From NCBI GenBank assembly GCA_026417675.1, contig JAOACV010000092.1, forward strand, positions 1-7,749: a stretch of 7,749 nucleotides of DNA, read 5' to 3'. Every line of letters starts with the position of its first letter. The first letter of the stretch is position 1. Below are positions 1 through 6,596 of this stretch, one piece after another. Both the position numbers and the translations under genes were made by a program. The stretch comes from Verrucomicrobiia bacterium (GTDB lineage: Bacteria; Verrucomicrobiota; Verrucomicrobiia; CAIQCK01). The notes beneath the pieces were generated by a model. That model had not been told where the DNA came from. It did no database searches and saw nothing but the letters and a program-made list of their open reading frames with translations.

Positions 1-1041
1 AAGCTGGGCAGCGTCGCCGAACTGAGCAAGACAGAACTCCAGTCGCTGGAGGTTGGCGGCCGGAAGATTGCGCTCTCGTTTCGTGACGGCCGGTTCGGGG
101 CTGTTTCCGCGTGTTGCCTGCACGTGGGCGGACCGCTGGGCGATGGCTGCGTGCGGGATGACTACGTGGTTTGTCCGTGGCACGGCTGGATGTTTCATCG
201 CGTGACCGGCGAAGCGCGTCCGGGCATCCCCGCGGCCGTGCCGCGCTACGAACTGAAGGTCGAGTCGGGCGACCTGTTCATAGACCTCGCCTCCGCCACG
301 CCGGCGAAACACGCGCCGCATCCGCCCCATCCGCTCGCACGCGACATTGTCCGCAAGCCGGGCCGCATCCGCGTGGCGGGCATTTCGACGACGGTGATGG
401 ACGCGACACTTCCGCGCTATTCCACGTCGCTCGCGTTGCTGGAGGAGGCGCTGGCTCACGCGTCATCGAAGCTCAACGCCGAGACCCAGATCATCCGGCT
501 GGACCAACTTAAGTTCAGGGCCTGCGAAGGTTACTACTCGAAAAACGAACGGGCGTGCACGTGGCCATGCAGCATTACCCAGATGGATGCCTCCGATGAA
601 CTCGATCGGGTTTACGAGGCGATGGTTTTCTGGGCGGACGTCGTGCTGGTCGCGACGCCGATCCGCTGGGGCAACGCCAGCTCGCTCTATTACAAGATGG
701 CCGAGCGGATGAACTGCATCCAAAACCAGATCACGCTGGCAGACAAGGTTCTCATCCGCGACAAGGTGGCGTCCTTCATCATCACCGGCGGCCAGGACAA
801 TGTGCAGGCCGTGGCGGGGCAGATGATGATGTTCTTCAGCGAACTTGGTTTCCTGTTCCCGCAATTCCCCTTCGTGGCCCACACGCGCGGTTGGGCTGCC
901 GAGGACATGGAGAACAACATACGCAGCGTTCGGCACGGCGAAGCGCTCAAGGCGGAAGTCCGCGCTCTCGCCGAGCGTTGCGTGCGGATGGCGGAGAAAC
1001 TTGTTTTAGCAGGCTCCACACTCGACGCCCCTGTTTCTTGA
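1..1041 (+). CDS. Rieske [2Fe-2S] ferredoxin domain fused to flavodoxin-like NAD(P)H:FMN oxidoreductase domain (5' partial)
   Basis: Probable redox protein carrying electrons between NAD(P)H, a flavin and a Rieske cluster; acceptor unknown. The frame is open from base 1 to the TGA at 1039-1041, giving 346 visible residues. Visible residues 1-95 form a ferredoxin-type Rieske domain with Cys39-Leu-His41 and Cys58-Pro-Trp-His61, the C-x-H/C-x2-H cluster ligands. A GTG at 124 is the first in-frame ATG/GTG/TTG, but it lies after Cys39 and His41, so the true start is upstream of the window. The domain seems nearly complete, so few residues may be missing unless another domain precedes it. A Pro/His-rich linker (about 98-120) leads to an FMN_red/flavodoxin-like fold (about 121-335), with a phosphate-loop-like Ser/Thr stretch near 129-142 and TPIRWGN at 219-225, matching the TP-x-x-W/Y flavin loop of NADPH-dependent FMN reductases. 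Extra cysteines at 175, 186, 190 and 239 do not form a clear ferredoxin motif. No signal peptide is visible. Both domain calls are firm; the physiological role is inference. Confidence 0.85.
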   Translation, partial: KLGSVAELSKTELQSLEVGGRKIALSFRDGRFGAVSACCLHVGGPLGDGCVRDDYVVCPWHGWMFHRVTGEARPGIPAAVPRYELKVESGDLFIDLASATPAKHAPHPPHPLARDIVRKPGRIRVAGISTTVMDATLPRYSTSLALLEEALAHASSKLNAETQIIRLDQLKFRACEGYYSKNERACTWPCSITQMDASDELDRVYEAMVFWADVVLVATPIRWGNASSLYYKMAERMNCIQNQITLADKVLIRDKVASFIITGGQDNVQAVAGQMMMFFSELGFLFPQFPFVAHTRGWAAEDMENNIRSVRHGEALKAEVRALAERCVRMAEKLVLAGSTLDAPVS

Positions 1042-1093
1042 TTGGGCCTGTCAAAGAAGCAAGTTTGATCTGTGGTCGCGCAGGGCGGAACGG

Positions 1094-1849
1094 CTACGGA
1101 TACTTCGCCTGCAACTCGTAGTTGAGGATGGAGAGGCAATAGATGGCGGCGGTCTCGCTGCGGAGGACGAGTTTGCCGAGCGTAATGGGCAGCGCGCCGG
1201 CGGCTTTGATCGAGTTCATCTCGGCGGGCGTGTAGTCGCCTTCGGGGCCGATCCAAATGGCGGCAGATTGGGGCAGGCGCTGGCGTTCTTCGCAAAACCG
1301 CTTGAACCACTCGCGCGGGTGCCGGCTGTCGGGCTGGAGCGACGCGATCAGCGAGAGTTCGAACTTCTCGCCGCCCTCCAGGAACGCGTGCGGCGACAGC
1401 GGCGCGTCAATCTGGGGCAGCCAGGGCGAACCGCATTGCTTGATGGCTTCGATGGCGATCAGACGCCATTTCTCCAGCTTGGTCTCGGCTTTCTCGTCGT
1501 CGAGGTGGGCGACGACGCGGTCGGAGAGCAGCGGCACAATGCGGCTGACGCCCAGTTCTGTAGCCTTCTGAACGATCGTGTCGAAGCTTTTGCTCTTGGT
1601 CACGGCTTGCAACAGCGTGATGGTGTAGGGGAGGGGGGACGCGGCGTCTTTCTGGACCACCGACAGCCTGACCGTGTCGCGGCCCAGTTCGCTCACCTCG
1701 CAAAGGAACTCGTGGCCGGCGCCGTCGAGGACGCCGACACGCTCGCCGGGTTGCAGCCGCAGCACGTGCAGGCCGTGATGCGCCTCGCGCGCCGTCAACG
1801 CCAGGACGGAGCCGCGGCATTGGTCGGGTGGAAGATAAAACCGATGCAT
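1094..1849 (-). CDS. rsmE: 16S rRNA (uracil(1498)-N(3))-methyltransferase RsmE
   Basis: SAM-dependent SPOUT-class methyltransferase that methylates N3 of U1498 in helix 44 of 16S rRNA, in the cytoplasm. The protein has 251 residues, close to the usual 240-250. The N-terminal PUA-like RNA-binding part (about 1-70) starts MHRFYLPP and has the family pattern REAHHGLHVLR followed by a GERVGVLDG stretch. The SPOUT domain carries KATELGV-x-x-IVP at 95-106, IGPEGD at 200-205 (most family members have IGPEGG) and LGKLVLRSETA at 224-234, the trefoil-knot SAM-binding motif. The ATG is 2 bp after the TAG of the radical SAM gene, and I see no clear Shine-Dalgarno sequence just upstream, so translation is probably coupled to that gene. 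The gene ends facing the Rieske gene. Identification rests on motif recognition and is strong. Confidence 0.95.
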   Translation of the reverse strand: MHRFYLPPDQCRGSVLALTAREAHHGLHVLRLQPGERVGVLDGAGHEFLCEVSELGRDTVRLSVVQKDAASPLPYTITLLQAVTKSKSFDTIVQKATELGVSRIVPLLSDRVVAHLDDEKAETKLEKWRLIAIEAIKQCGSPWLPQIDAPLSPHAFLEGGEKFELSLIASLQPDSRHPREWFKRFCEERQRLPQSAAIWIGPEGDYTPAEMNSIKAAGALPITLGKLVLRSETAAIYCLSILNYELQAKYP

Positions 1850-1851
1850 GG

Positions 1852-3153
1852 CTAAAAGAAGGATACGGGGTCAATGCGCTTCCGGACGGCGCTCCAGTAG
1901 AACAGGCTCAAGAACAATTCGCGGTAGAGATACGGACGCGGCGGCGCGAGGAAACGTCGGAAGATTTGCGGCAGCGAGTAGAAATCGTCGTAACATTTCC
2001 AAACGCCCTCCTTGAGTTGTTGCGCGGTCATCCGCAGCGGCTTGAAGACCGGCTCGTCCCAGTCGTATTGGTCGTAGTTGTGGTGGACGATGCGACGCTC
2101 GGCGGCCAATTCCCGCAATAGTTCCGTGCCGGGCCGCGGGGTCAACATGCTGAAGAAAGCCAGGTGCGGCTTGACCCGGCGGCAGAAATCCACCGTCAGG
2201 TCCACGGTCTCCGGCGTGTCCTCGTCCAGACCCAGGATGAAGTTGAGAGAGTAGGGGACCTTGTAATGGTCGAGCCGCTGCAGCAGTTCGCGGTATTCGT
2301 CCACGCGGTTGTGGTGTTTCCGCACGTCGGCGAGGCTGGCGGGGTTGACGCTCTCGATGCCGAGGTTCAAATGAAAGCAGCCGGACTGTTTCGCCAGCCG
2401 CACGTATTCCTCGTCGCGCAGCGACTTGAACGTCGTCAACCCGCTCCAGCGCACCTTCAGCGGAATCATCCCGCGGAACAGTTCCTTCGCGCGGTCGGTG
2501 TCGCCGCCGATGTTGTCGTCCACGATGTGCAGGTTGCGGCCGGGCAGCGCCTGAATTTCGGCGAGCACTTCGCTAATGGGGCGGAAACGATACTTGCGGC
2601 CGTAGATCGCATTGACCTCGCAGAACCGGCACCCGTGCGGGCATCCGCGCGTGGTCTGGACCGGATAGTAATCGAACCGGAACTGCCGCATGTCGAGCAA
2701 GTCGAACCGCGGCATGGGCAATCCCTTCATCTCGCAGAGCCGGTCGGCCTCATAGCGCGGTTTCAGTCCACCGTTCTGCGCGTCGGCCAGCACGTCCCGC
2801 CAGACCAGCTCCGCCTCGCCAACGACAATGGAATCCACATGCTCCTGCAACCGCTCCGGCGCGAGGCTAGCGTGAATGCCGCCCGCGACCACCTTGATGC
2901 CGCGCCGTCGAAACGCCTGCGCGACCTCGATGGCCCGCCGCTCCGACGCGCCCAGCACGCTCAGCCCGACCAAATCATAGTCGGCCGACGTGTCAATCGG
3001 CGCGACGTGCTCGTCCACGATCTGGATGTCGCACTCGCGCGGCGTCAGCCCAGCCAGATACGGCAGCGTGATCGGGATGATCAGCCGTTTCTTTTCGCGA
3101 AACAGCGTGCCGTCCTTGCGGTAAAAGGAGGGCATCGCCAGCAAAATCTTCAT
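1852..3153 (-). CDS. B12-binding-domain radical SAM protein
   Basis: A 433-residue protein with the architecture of class B radical SAM enzymes, many of which are cobalamin-dependent methylases; substrate unknown. Residues 1-130 form a Rossmann-like cobalamin-binding-type domain (KILLAMPSF, then DYDLVGLSVL, VVAGGIHAS and VDSIVVGEAE). It lacks a full DxHxxG cobalamin-ligand motif: DEHVAP has no glycine. The radical SAM core follows, with Cys171-x3-Cys175-x2-Cys178 (context TTRGCPHGCRFCEV) to bind the [4Fe-4S] cluster, then HIVDDN, LNLGIES and FILGLDEDT, the usual core strands. The last 70 residues are aromatic- and Arg-rich. Start choice: ATGs lie at 3159 and 3153. The purine stretch AAAGAG abuts the first but is 6 nt from the second, and MKILL is the typical family N-terminus, so I chose 3153; the longer form adds Met-Gly. 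It is probably cotranscribed with rsmE 2 bp downstream. An oxygen-independent cyclase or another radical reaction is also possible. Confidence 0.88.
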   Translation of the reverse strand: MKILLAMPSFYRKDGTLFREKKRLIIPITLPYLAGLTPRECDIQIVDEHVAPIDTSADYDLVGLSVLGASERRAIEVAQAFRRRGIKVVAGGIHASLAPERLQEHVDSIVVGEAELVWRDVLADAQNGGLKPRYEADRLCEMKGLPMPRFDLLDMRQFRFDYYPVQTTRGCPHGCRFCEVNAIYGRKYRFRPISEVLAEIQALPGRNLHIVDDNIGGDTDRAKELFRGMIPLKVRWSGLTTFKSLRDEEYVRLAKQSGCFHLNLGIESVNPASLADVRKHHNRVDEYRELLQRLDHYKVPYSLNFILGLDEDTPETVDLTVDFCRRVKPHLAFFSMLTPRPGTELLRELAAERRIVHHNYDQYDWDEPVFKPLRMTAQQLKEGVWKCYDDFYSLPQIFRRFLAPPRPYLYRELFLSLFYWSAVRKRIDPVSFF

Positions 3154-3159
3154 TCCCAT

Positions 3160-3165
3160 CTCTTT
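3160..3165 (-). promoter_or_regulatory. Candidate ribosome binding site of the radical SAM gene
   Basis: On the - strand this reads AAAGAG. It directly touches the ATG at 3159, which is too close to serve it, and lies 6 nt from the ATG at 3153, an acceptable spacing. It is the main reason for preferring the inner start. The match to the anti-Shine-Dalgarno sequence is only partial. Confidence 0.4.
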
Positions 3166-3233
3166 GAGGCGCGGCAGGCTCGGTTCGCGGGGATGACTCC
3201 TCAGAGGTCTCCGCGTGCCTGGCGCGCAACGTC

Positions 3234-3262
3234 GCTATACGCCGGGAAGCGGACGGACACAA
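3234..3262 (-). promoter_or_regulatory. Candidate sigma70-type promoter for the radical SAM-rsmE pair
   Basis: On the - strand, TTGTGT (3262-3257) and TATAGC (3239-3234) are separated by exactly 17 bp. They match 3 of 6 and 4 of 6 positions of the TTGACA/TATAAT consensus. The site is in the intergenic gap, about 80 bp before the chosen start codon and after the hairpin at 3282-3301, where a promoter for the downstream pair would be expected. Housekeeping promoter preferences in this lineage are poorly known and a two-box match this loose can occur by chance. Confidence 0.3.
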
Positions 3263-3281
3263 GCCGAAAGACATAACCGGA

Positions 3282-3301
3282 CGCAACCCTGGGCGGTTGC
3301 G
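3282..3301 (-). terminator. Hairpin downstream of the epimerase gene, possible weak terminator
   Basis: A perfect 7-bp inverted repeat, CGCAACC (3282-3288) and GGTTGCG (3295-3301), encloses a 6-nt loop and starts 47 bp after the TAG of the sugar epimerase-like gene. On the - strand the sequence after the stem (TCCGGTTATGTCTTTC) is only moderately T-rich, so intrinsic termination would be weak. Its place between one gene's end and the candidate promoter of the next pair fits a boundary between two transcription units. Confidence 0.35.
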
Positions 3302-3348
3302 CCGGCCAGTTCGTTGATCGAGCGGCGAATTGCGACGCCTCGTTTTGT

Positions 3349-4179
3349 CTATGCCAACAACGAGTTCAGGTGCTTCAGACTCTTGGCCGCCTGATCGGGC
3401 GTGCCGCACTCGACCGAGAAAACGATGTCGCGCGGGCATTTCTCGCGCACGATCTTGATGATGCGCGCCCAGTCGAGCACGCCTTCGCCGCAGGCGCAGC
3501 CGACCGGCGTGCCGGTCACCTTGCCGCGCTCGGCCTCGGCGTGGGCCACGGAAATGTCCTTGGCGTGGAGATGGACGAGCCGCGAGGCGACGCGCTCCAG
3601 CCACGCATAAACGTCGTGGCCGCAGAGGTAGGCGTTGCCGGTGTCGAAGTTGATGCCGATGGCGGGCGACTTGACCAGGTTGTAAATGCGGTCGAGGCCG
3701 TCGGGATGGCGCGAGTATTGCGCGTGCGGCTCCAGGCCGATCTTCACGCCGCGCCGCTCGGCGATGAACGCCGCTTCCTGCAGCGTGTATTTGATCAGCA
3801 CGAAGTCTTCCTCCTCGGTCGTCCATTTCGCCTTGATGCCTTCGTCGGTGTTGATGACGGGCACGCCGATCTCGGCGGCGACGCGGATGGCGAGCTTGAT
3901 GTATTCGCCGTGCACGTCGGGCCGGCCCAGCGGTCCGTGCGCTTGGAGGCCGGAGATGGTCAGCCCGGCCTTGTCGCAGGCGTCCTTGATGCGGTAGGGG
4001 TCGTCAAACATCGAGACGGTGTGGAAGTAGCCCGCCTCGCTCATCAGTTCGCGGCCGAGGTGGACCATCGGCTCGATGTATTTGTAGCCCATCTCGGCGG
4101 CCTTTTGGACCGCCCACTCAAACGGCTTGTCCGAGCTGCGCGAGAACTCCGTGTTCAGTCCAACGTATATCTTGCCCAT
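3349..4179 (-). CDS. Sugar phosphate isomerase/epimerase family protein (xylose isomerase-like TIM barrel)
   Basis: Predicted cytoplasmic, metal-dependent epimerase/isomerase of the AP-endonuclease-2-like TIM-barrel superfamily (D-tagatose 3-epimerase, inosose dehydratase IolE and relatives); the sugar is unknown. Of 276 residues nearly all belong to the barrel. The four metal ligands typical of this fold can be placed: Glu150 (GLEPH), Asp179 (NFDTGN), His205 (HLHAKD) and Glu257 (SVECGT). The G-x-G-x-x-D/N-W segment before the last ligand appears here as CACGEGVLDW at 228-237, with two extra cysteines. The frame stays open upstream to 4446, but the ATG at 4179 is preceded by AAAGGA with an 8-nt spacer and begins the conserved first strand (KIYVGLNTEFS), so 4179 is the start. 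It lies 47 bp after the dimethylformamidase-like gene, in the same orientation and probably the same transcript. Pairing with a Gfo/Idh/MocA enzyme suggests keto-sugar, inositol or amino-sugar metabolism. Confidence 0.9.
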   Translation of the reverse strand: MGKIYVGLNTEFSRSSDKPFEWAVQKAAEMGYKYIEPMVHLGRELMSEAGYFHTVSMFDDPYRIKDACDKAGLTISGLQAHGPLGRPDVHGEYIKLAIRVAAEIGVPVINTDEGIKAKWTTEEEDFVLIKYTLQEAAFIAERRGVKIGLEPHAQYSRHPDGLDRIYNLVKSPAIGINFDTGNAYLCGHDVYAWLERVASRLVHLHAKDISVAHAEAERGKVTGTPVGCACGEGVLDWARIIKIVREKCPRDIVFSVECGTPDQAAKSLKHLNSLLA

Positions 4180-4187
4180 GTGCGTGT

Positions 4188-4193
4188 TCCTTT
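4188..4193 (-). promoter_or_regulatory. Ribosome binding site of the sugar epimerase-like gene
   Basis: On the - strand this reads AAAGGA, 8 nt before the ATG at 4179. It is the clearest Shine-Dalgarno sequence in the window and decides the start against the longer open frame reaching 4446. It sits in an A-rich 47-bp spacer after the preceding stop codon. Confidence 0.7.
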
Positions 4194-4226
4194 CTGTTAG
4201 GTTGTTTGTTTGCGCCTGTCCAAAGT

Positions 4227-6596
4227 TTAGGGATTGTTTCGCCTGACGCCGAAGTGATGCAGGACGTTTCTCACCACGGCGGCCCAGCGCGGATCGCAGT
4301 GGAGCACCCAGCCGGAGCCAATGGCGCCGGCGTTGAAAACGCGGCCGCCGTCGGGCCGCTCCCAGTAAATCATCTCGCCGCCCTGTTCGGTCTTCGGCTT
4401 GATGACGCGGCCAAAATAATCCGTGGCCCTGCCGCCTTCCTTCCATCGCGTGATGCCGTTGGCGATGCGGACGATGCCGGGCGGATCGGTTGGCAGGACA
4501 GCGCCGGGCGGCGTGGGCTCCTCTTGCAACGCCGCGAAGGTCGAGGGGCGGATGTCCATCTCGTGGACGTTGGCCATTTCGGGTCGGCCTTCCCCGGCCC
4601 AGCCGAACTTTTCGCCGTTCTTCAGCCCGGTCTTTTCCGGGGTGTTGAACAGGAAGTGCTTTTCATCCTCAACCACGTAAGGGCCGAAGGTCTTCGAGTC
4701 GGAAGGAACGTTCCAGCCGATGATGTCGAGCGCGATGAGCCGGTAGCCGGGCATGCCGCACTCGCGCTGCGTGCCGCCGCGAAGGCCGTCGTGACTGTGC
4801 CACGCCTCGCCACGGCGGCCATCGGGCACCTGCGCGCCGCCGGCGTCCACTTTGCGGCATTCCATCACCGTGCAGTCGTCGTTGTAGCTCACGCGCCAGA
4901 ACATGGTGTTGCCGCTGAGCACGATGAGGTTGCCGCCCGCGCGCAGGTAGTCCTCCACGCCGCGATACATCGGCCAGGACCAGTATTCGTTGTGGCCGGC
5001 GATCATGAATGCCTTGTAGCCGCGCAACTGGCCGGGGTCGCGGTGCAGGTCCATGTCGCTGATGAGGTCAAACTGGTAGCCCTGTTCCTCCAGCCAGATG
5101 TGGACGAAGCGATCAGCGCGCGCCAGATGGCTGTAGCCGGTGCCTTTCCCGTAGAGCACGTAAGGCCCCGCCGCGGGCCACGGGATGCGCCAGCCGAGCT
5201 GGTAGGTGCCCAGCCCGGAGGCGTGTTTGCGATAGAAACTGTAGGCAGGCAATCCACGCGTGTCTTTTTCGATCCCCTGCGTGGTCCAGACCTGCGCCAG
5301 TTCCGGCGGCGTGATCGCAAATGGCGTCGCTCCGTAGGCCAGCCAGGTGTTGGTGGCGCACAAGACCAGCAACGGTGCCTTTTGGCGACGCGCCGGACGC
5401 CGGACGATGAAGGTGTAGTGATACAGGCGCGGTTTGCCCTCGTAGCTGAACTCCATCCGCGCCACGTAAAGCCCTTGGCGCGCGTCGGCCGGCACTTTCC
5501 AGCGATGCGTCACCCGCCAGTGGCAATCGTAGAGGTCGTCGGACGCAAACCGCAGCCCGTGGCCGCGCGTGGGGTCCCGCTTCGGGTCGTAATCTGTAAA
5601 GCGCGGCACGTCGGCGTTGAAGCCGGGGCCGCCGATCATCCAAGTGGCGTGATTGATGATGCGTCCGTGGCGGTCTTGGCCCGACGCGTCGGCCACGCGG
5701 TCGCCCTTTTCCTCGGTGAGCGGCCAGCAGGCGATCACGTGTTCGCCGCGTGCGGCCTTGAGGCCCTTCTGCGCAAAACGCTCGTTGATCTCCGCCTCGC
5801 TCAGCGCGCGGTTGTAGATCGCCGGCATCGCGAGATCGCCGTCCAGAAAACGCATTGCGCGGCCGTTCTCGCCGTAGGCGGCCAACCGCAACGGCGCCGG
5901 GCCGGGCTGCACCGGCTGCTCGTGCGCCGATGCGCCGACGAGTTTGCCGTTGATCCAGAGTTTCTTTTCGCGGCCATCCCACGTGCCGACCACGTGATAC
6001 CACTGGCCGGCTTTGATCGCTGCCGTCGGGCTTTGGAGCGAATTTTCCCGGCGGTAATCCCGCCCGTCGCCGAGATAGAAGCCAACCACGCCGCCCGGGC
6101 ACAGCATCAAGCCCACGCCGCACGCGCTCTTGTAGTCGTATTGCGTAATCAGCCCCGAAAATCCGCTCGTCACCGCGGGCCGCGCCCAACATTCGAGCGT
6201 GAGCGCCGACAGCGGCCCCGTCAGCCGTTTCTCGACGTGGATGTAGGAGCCGGGATGAATCGGCTGCGGATTGGGGGGCGACTCATCAAAGCGCGCCAGC
6301 ACCGCGTCGCCGGCCGGATCGTCCACCTGCCGTCCCAGCCGGCAGATGGAGAGGCGATAAGGCACGCTGCTGCTGACGCAGAGTTCCAGCGTCCCGCCGG
6401 CGGGGATGGAATGTTGCAGCGCGTAAGCATGAACGCCCGGCACCGCCAGCGCGCGGTGAGGCGGGATCGGCGACAAAGCCGTGTTCGCCCGCGCAGGACG
6501 CCGGAATCCCGCGAGCGTGGCCGTAACGACGGCGCTCCCGGTCCGCTCGACGAAAGCGCGGCGTGAGAGCAAGCAGCGTGGCGTTGCCGTGCTCAC
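4227..6596 (-). CDS. Tat-exported LamG-domain protein with N,N-dimethylformamidase beta-subunit-like C-terminal region
   Basis: Large exported enzyme (789 residues) probably related to the catalytic subunit of N,N-dimethylformamidase, an iron amidohydrolase; its own substrate is unknown. A twin-arginine signal is visible at 11-17 (SRRAFVE), followed by a hydrophobic stretch (20-31) and a possible cleavage site after ARA near residue 37. Residues about 130-275 form a LamG/concanavalin-like fold (LTLECWARP, WYHVVGTWDG, LWINGKLVG, YNRALSEAEI). Residues about 340-785 match the dimethylformamidase-type region, with NTWLAYG, SFYRKH and AGHNEYW. Candidate iron ligands are Tyr421, Tyr455 (or Tyr452) and Glu537. 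Their spacing (34 and 82) resembles my memory of the Paracoccus enzyme's Tyr399/Tyr440/Glu521 centre. Start: the GTG at 6596 overlaps the preceding gene's TGA (GTGA) and gives a proper Tat leader. The frame is open much further upstream, but that part is antisense-free shadow of the preceding gene in another frame. No small dimethylformamidase subunit is encoded next to it. Confidence 0.85.
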   Translation of the reverse strand: MSTATPRCLLSRRAFVERTGSAVVTATLAGFRRPARANTALSPIPPHRALAVPGVHAYALQHSIPAGGTLELCVSSSVPYRLSICRLGRQVDDPAGDAVLARFDESPPNPQPIHPGSYIHVEKRLTGPLSALTLECWARPAVTSGFSGLITQYDYKSACGVGLMLCPGGVVGFYLGDGRDYRRENSLQSPTAAIKAGQWYHVVGTWDGREKKLWINGKLVGASAHEQPVQPGPAPLRLAAYGENGRAMRFLDGDLAMPAIYNRALSEAEINERFAQKGLKAARGEHVIACWPLTEEKGDRVADASGQDRHGRIINHATWMIGGPGFNADVPRFTDYDPKRDPTRGHGLRFASDDLYDCHWRVTHRWKVPADARQGLYVARMEFSYEGKPRLYHYTFIVRRPARRQKAPLLVLCATNTWLAYGATPFAITPPELAQVWTTQGIEKDTRGLPAYSFYRKHASGLGTYQLGWRIPWPAAGPYVLYGKGTGYSHLARADRFVHIWLEEQGYQFDLISDMDLHRDPGQLRGYKAFMIAGHNEYWSWPMYRGVEDYLRAGGNLIVLSGNTMFWRVSYNDDCTVMECRKVDAGGAQVPDGRRGEAWHSHDGLRGGTQRECGMPGYRLIALDIIGWNVPSDSKTFGPYVVEDEKHFLFNTPEKTGLKNGEKFGWAGEGRPEMANVHEMDIRPSTFAALQEEPTPPGAVLPTDPPGIVRIANGITRWKEGGRATDYFGRVIKPKTEQGGEMIYWERPDGGRVFNAGAIGSGWVLHCDPRWAAVVRNVLHHFGVRRNNP
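6593..6596 (-). other. Stop/start overlap GTGA (translational coupling site)
   Basis: On the - strand the four bases GTGA hold both the GTG start of the dimethylformamidase-like gene (6596-6594) and the TGA stop of the Gfo/Idh/MocA gene (6595-6593). Only a short GGA resembles a ribosome binding site upstream, so re-initiation by ribosomes finishing the first gene is likely. It shows the two genes share one mRNA. Confidence 0.75.

Noticed and set aside
124..1041. Reading the Rieske-flavodoxin gene as complete from the GTG at 124
   Set aside because: That start would remove the first cluster ligands, Cys39 and His41, while the frame is open and well matched to the Rieske fold back to base 1. 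The gene is therefore cut by the window edge.
1042..1093. Possible bidirectional terminator between the convergent Rieske and rsmE genes (TCAAA at 1051-1055 and TTTGA at 1064-1068)
   Set aside because: The stem is only 5 bp, AT-rich, with an 8-nt loop and no following T-tract on either strand, so it is too weak to call.
2164..3276. A 370-codon open frame on the + strand opposite the radical SAM gene
   Set aside because: It has no recognisable domain, and it lies antisense to a protein with an intact C-x3-C-x2-C cluster motif. It is best explained as a composition shadow.
4180..4446. N-terminal extension of the sugar epimerase-like protein by 89 residues
   Set aside because: The extension overlaps the end of the preceding gene and has no recognisable content. 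The ATG at 4179 has a good Shine-Dalgarno at proper spacing and starts the conserved barrel strand.
4206..6566. A 786-codon open frame on the + strand opposite the LamG/dimethylformamidase-like gene
   Set aside because: The translation is low-complexity, rich in Ala, Arg, His and Val, with no recognisable domain. The opposite strand encodes a protein with clear motifs and a Tat signal. Long antisense frames are common in GC-rich genes because of third-position bias.
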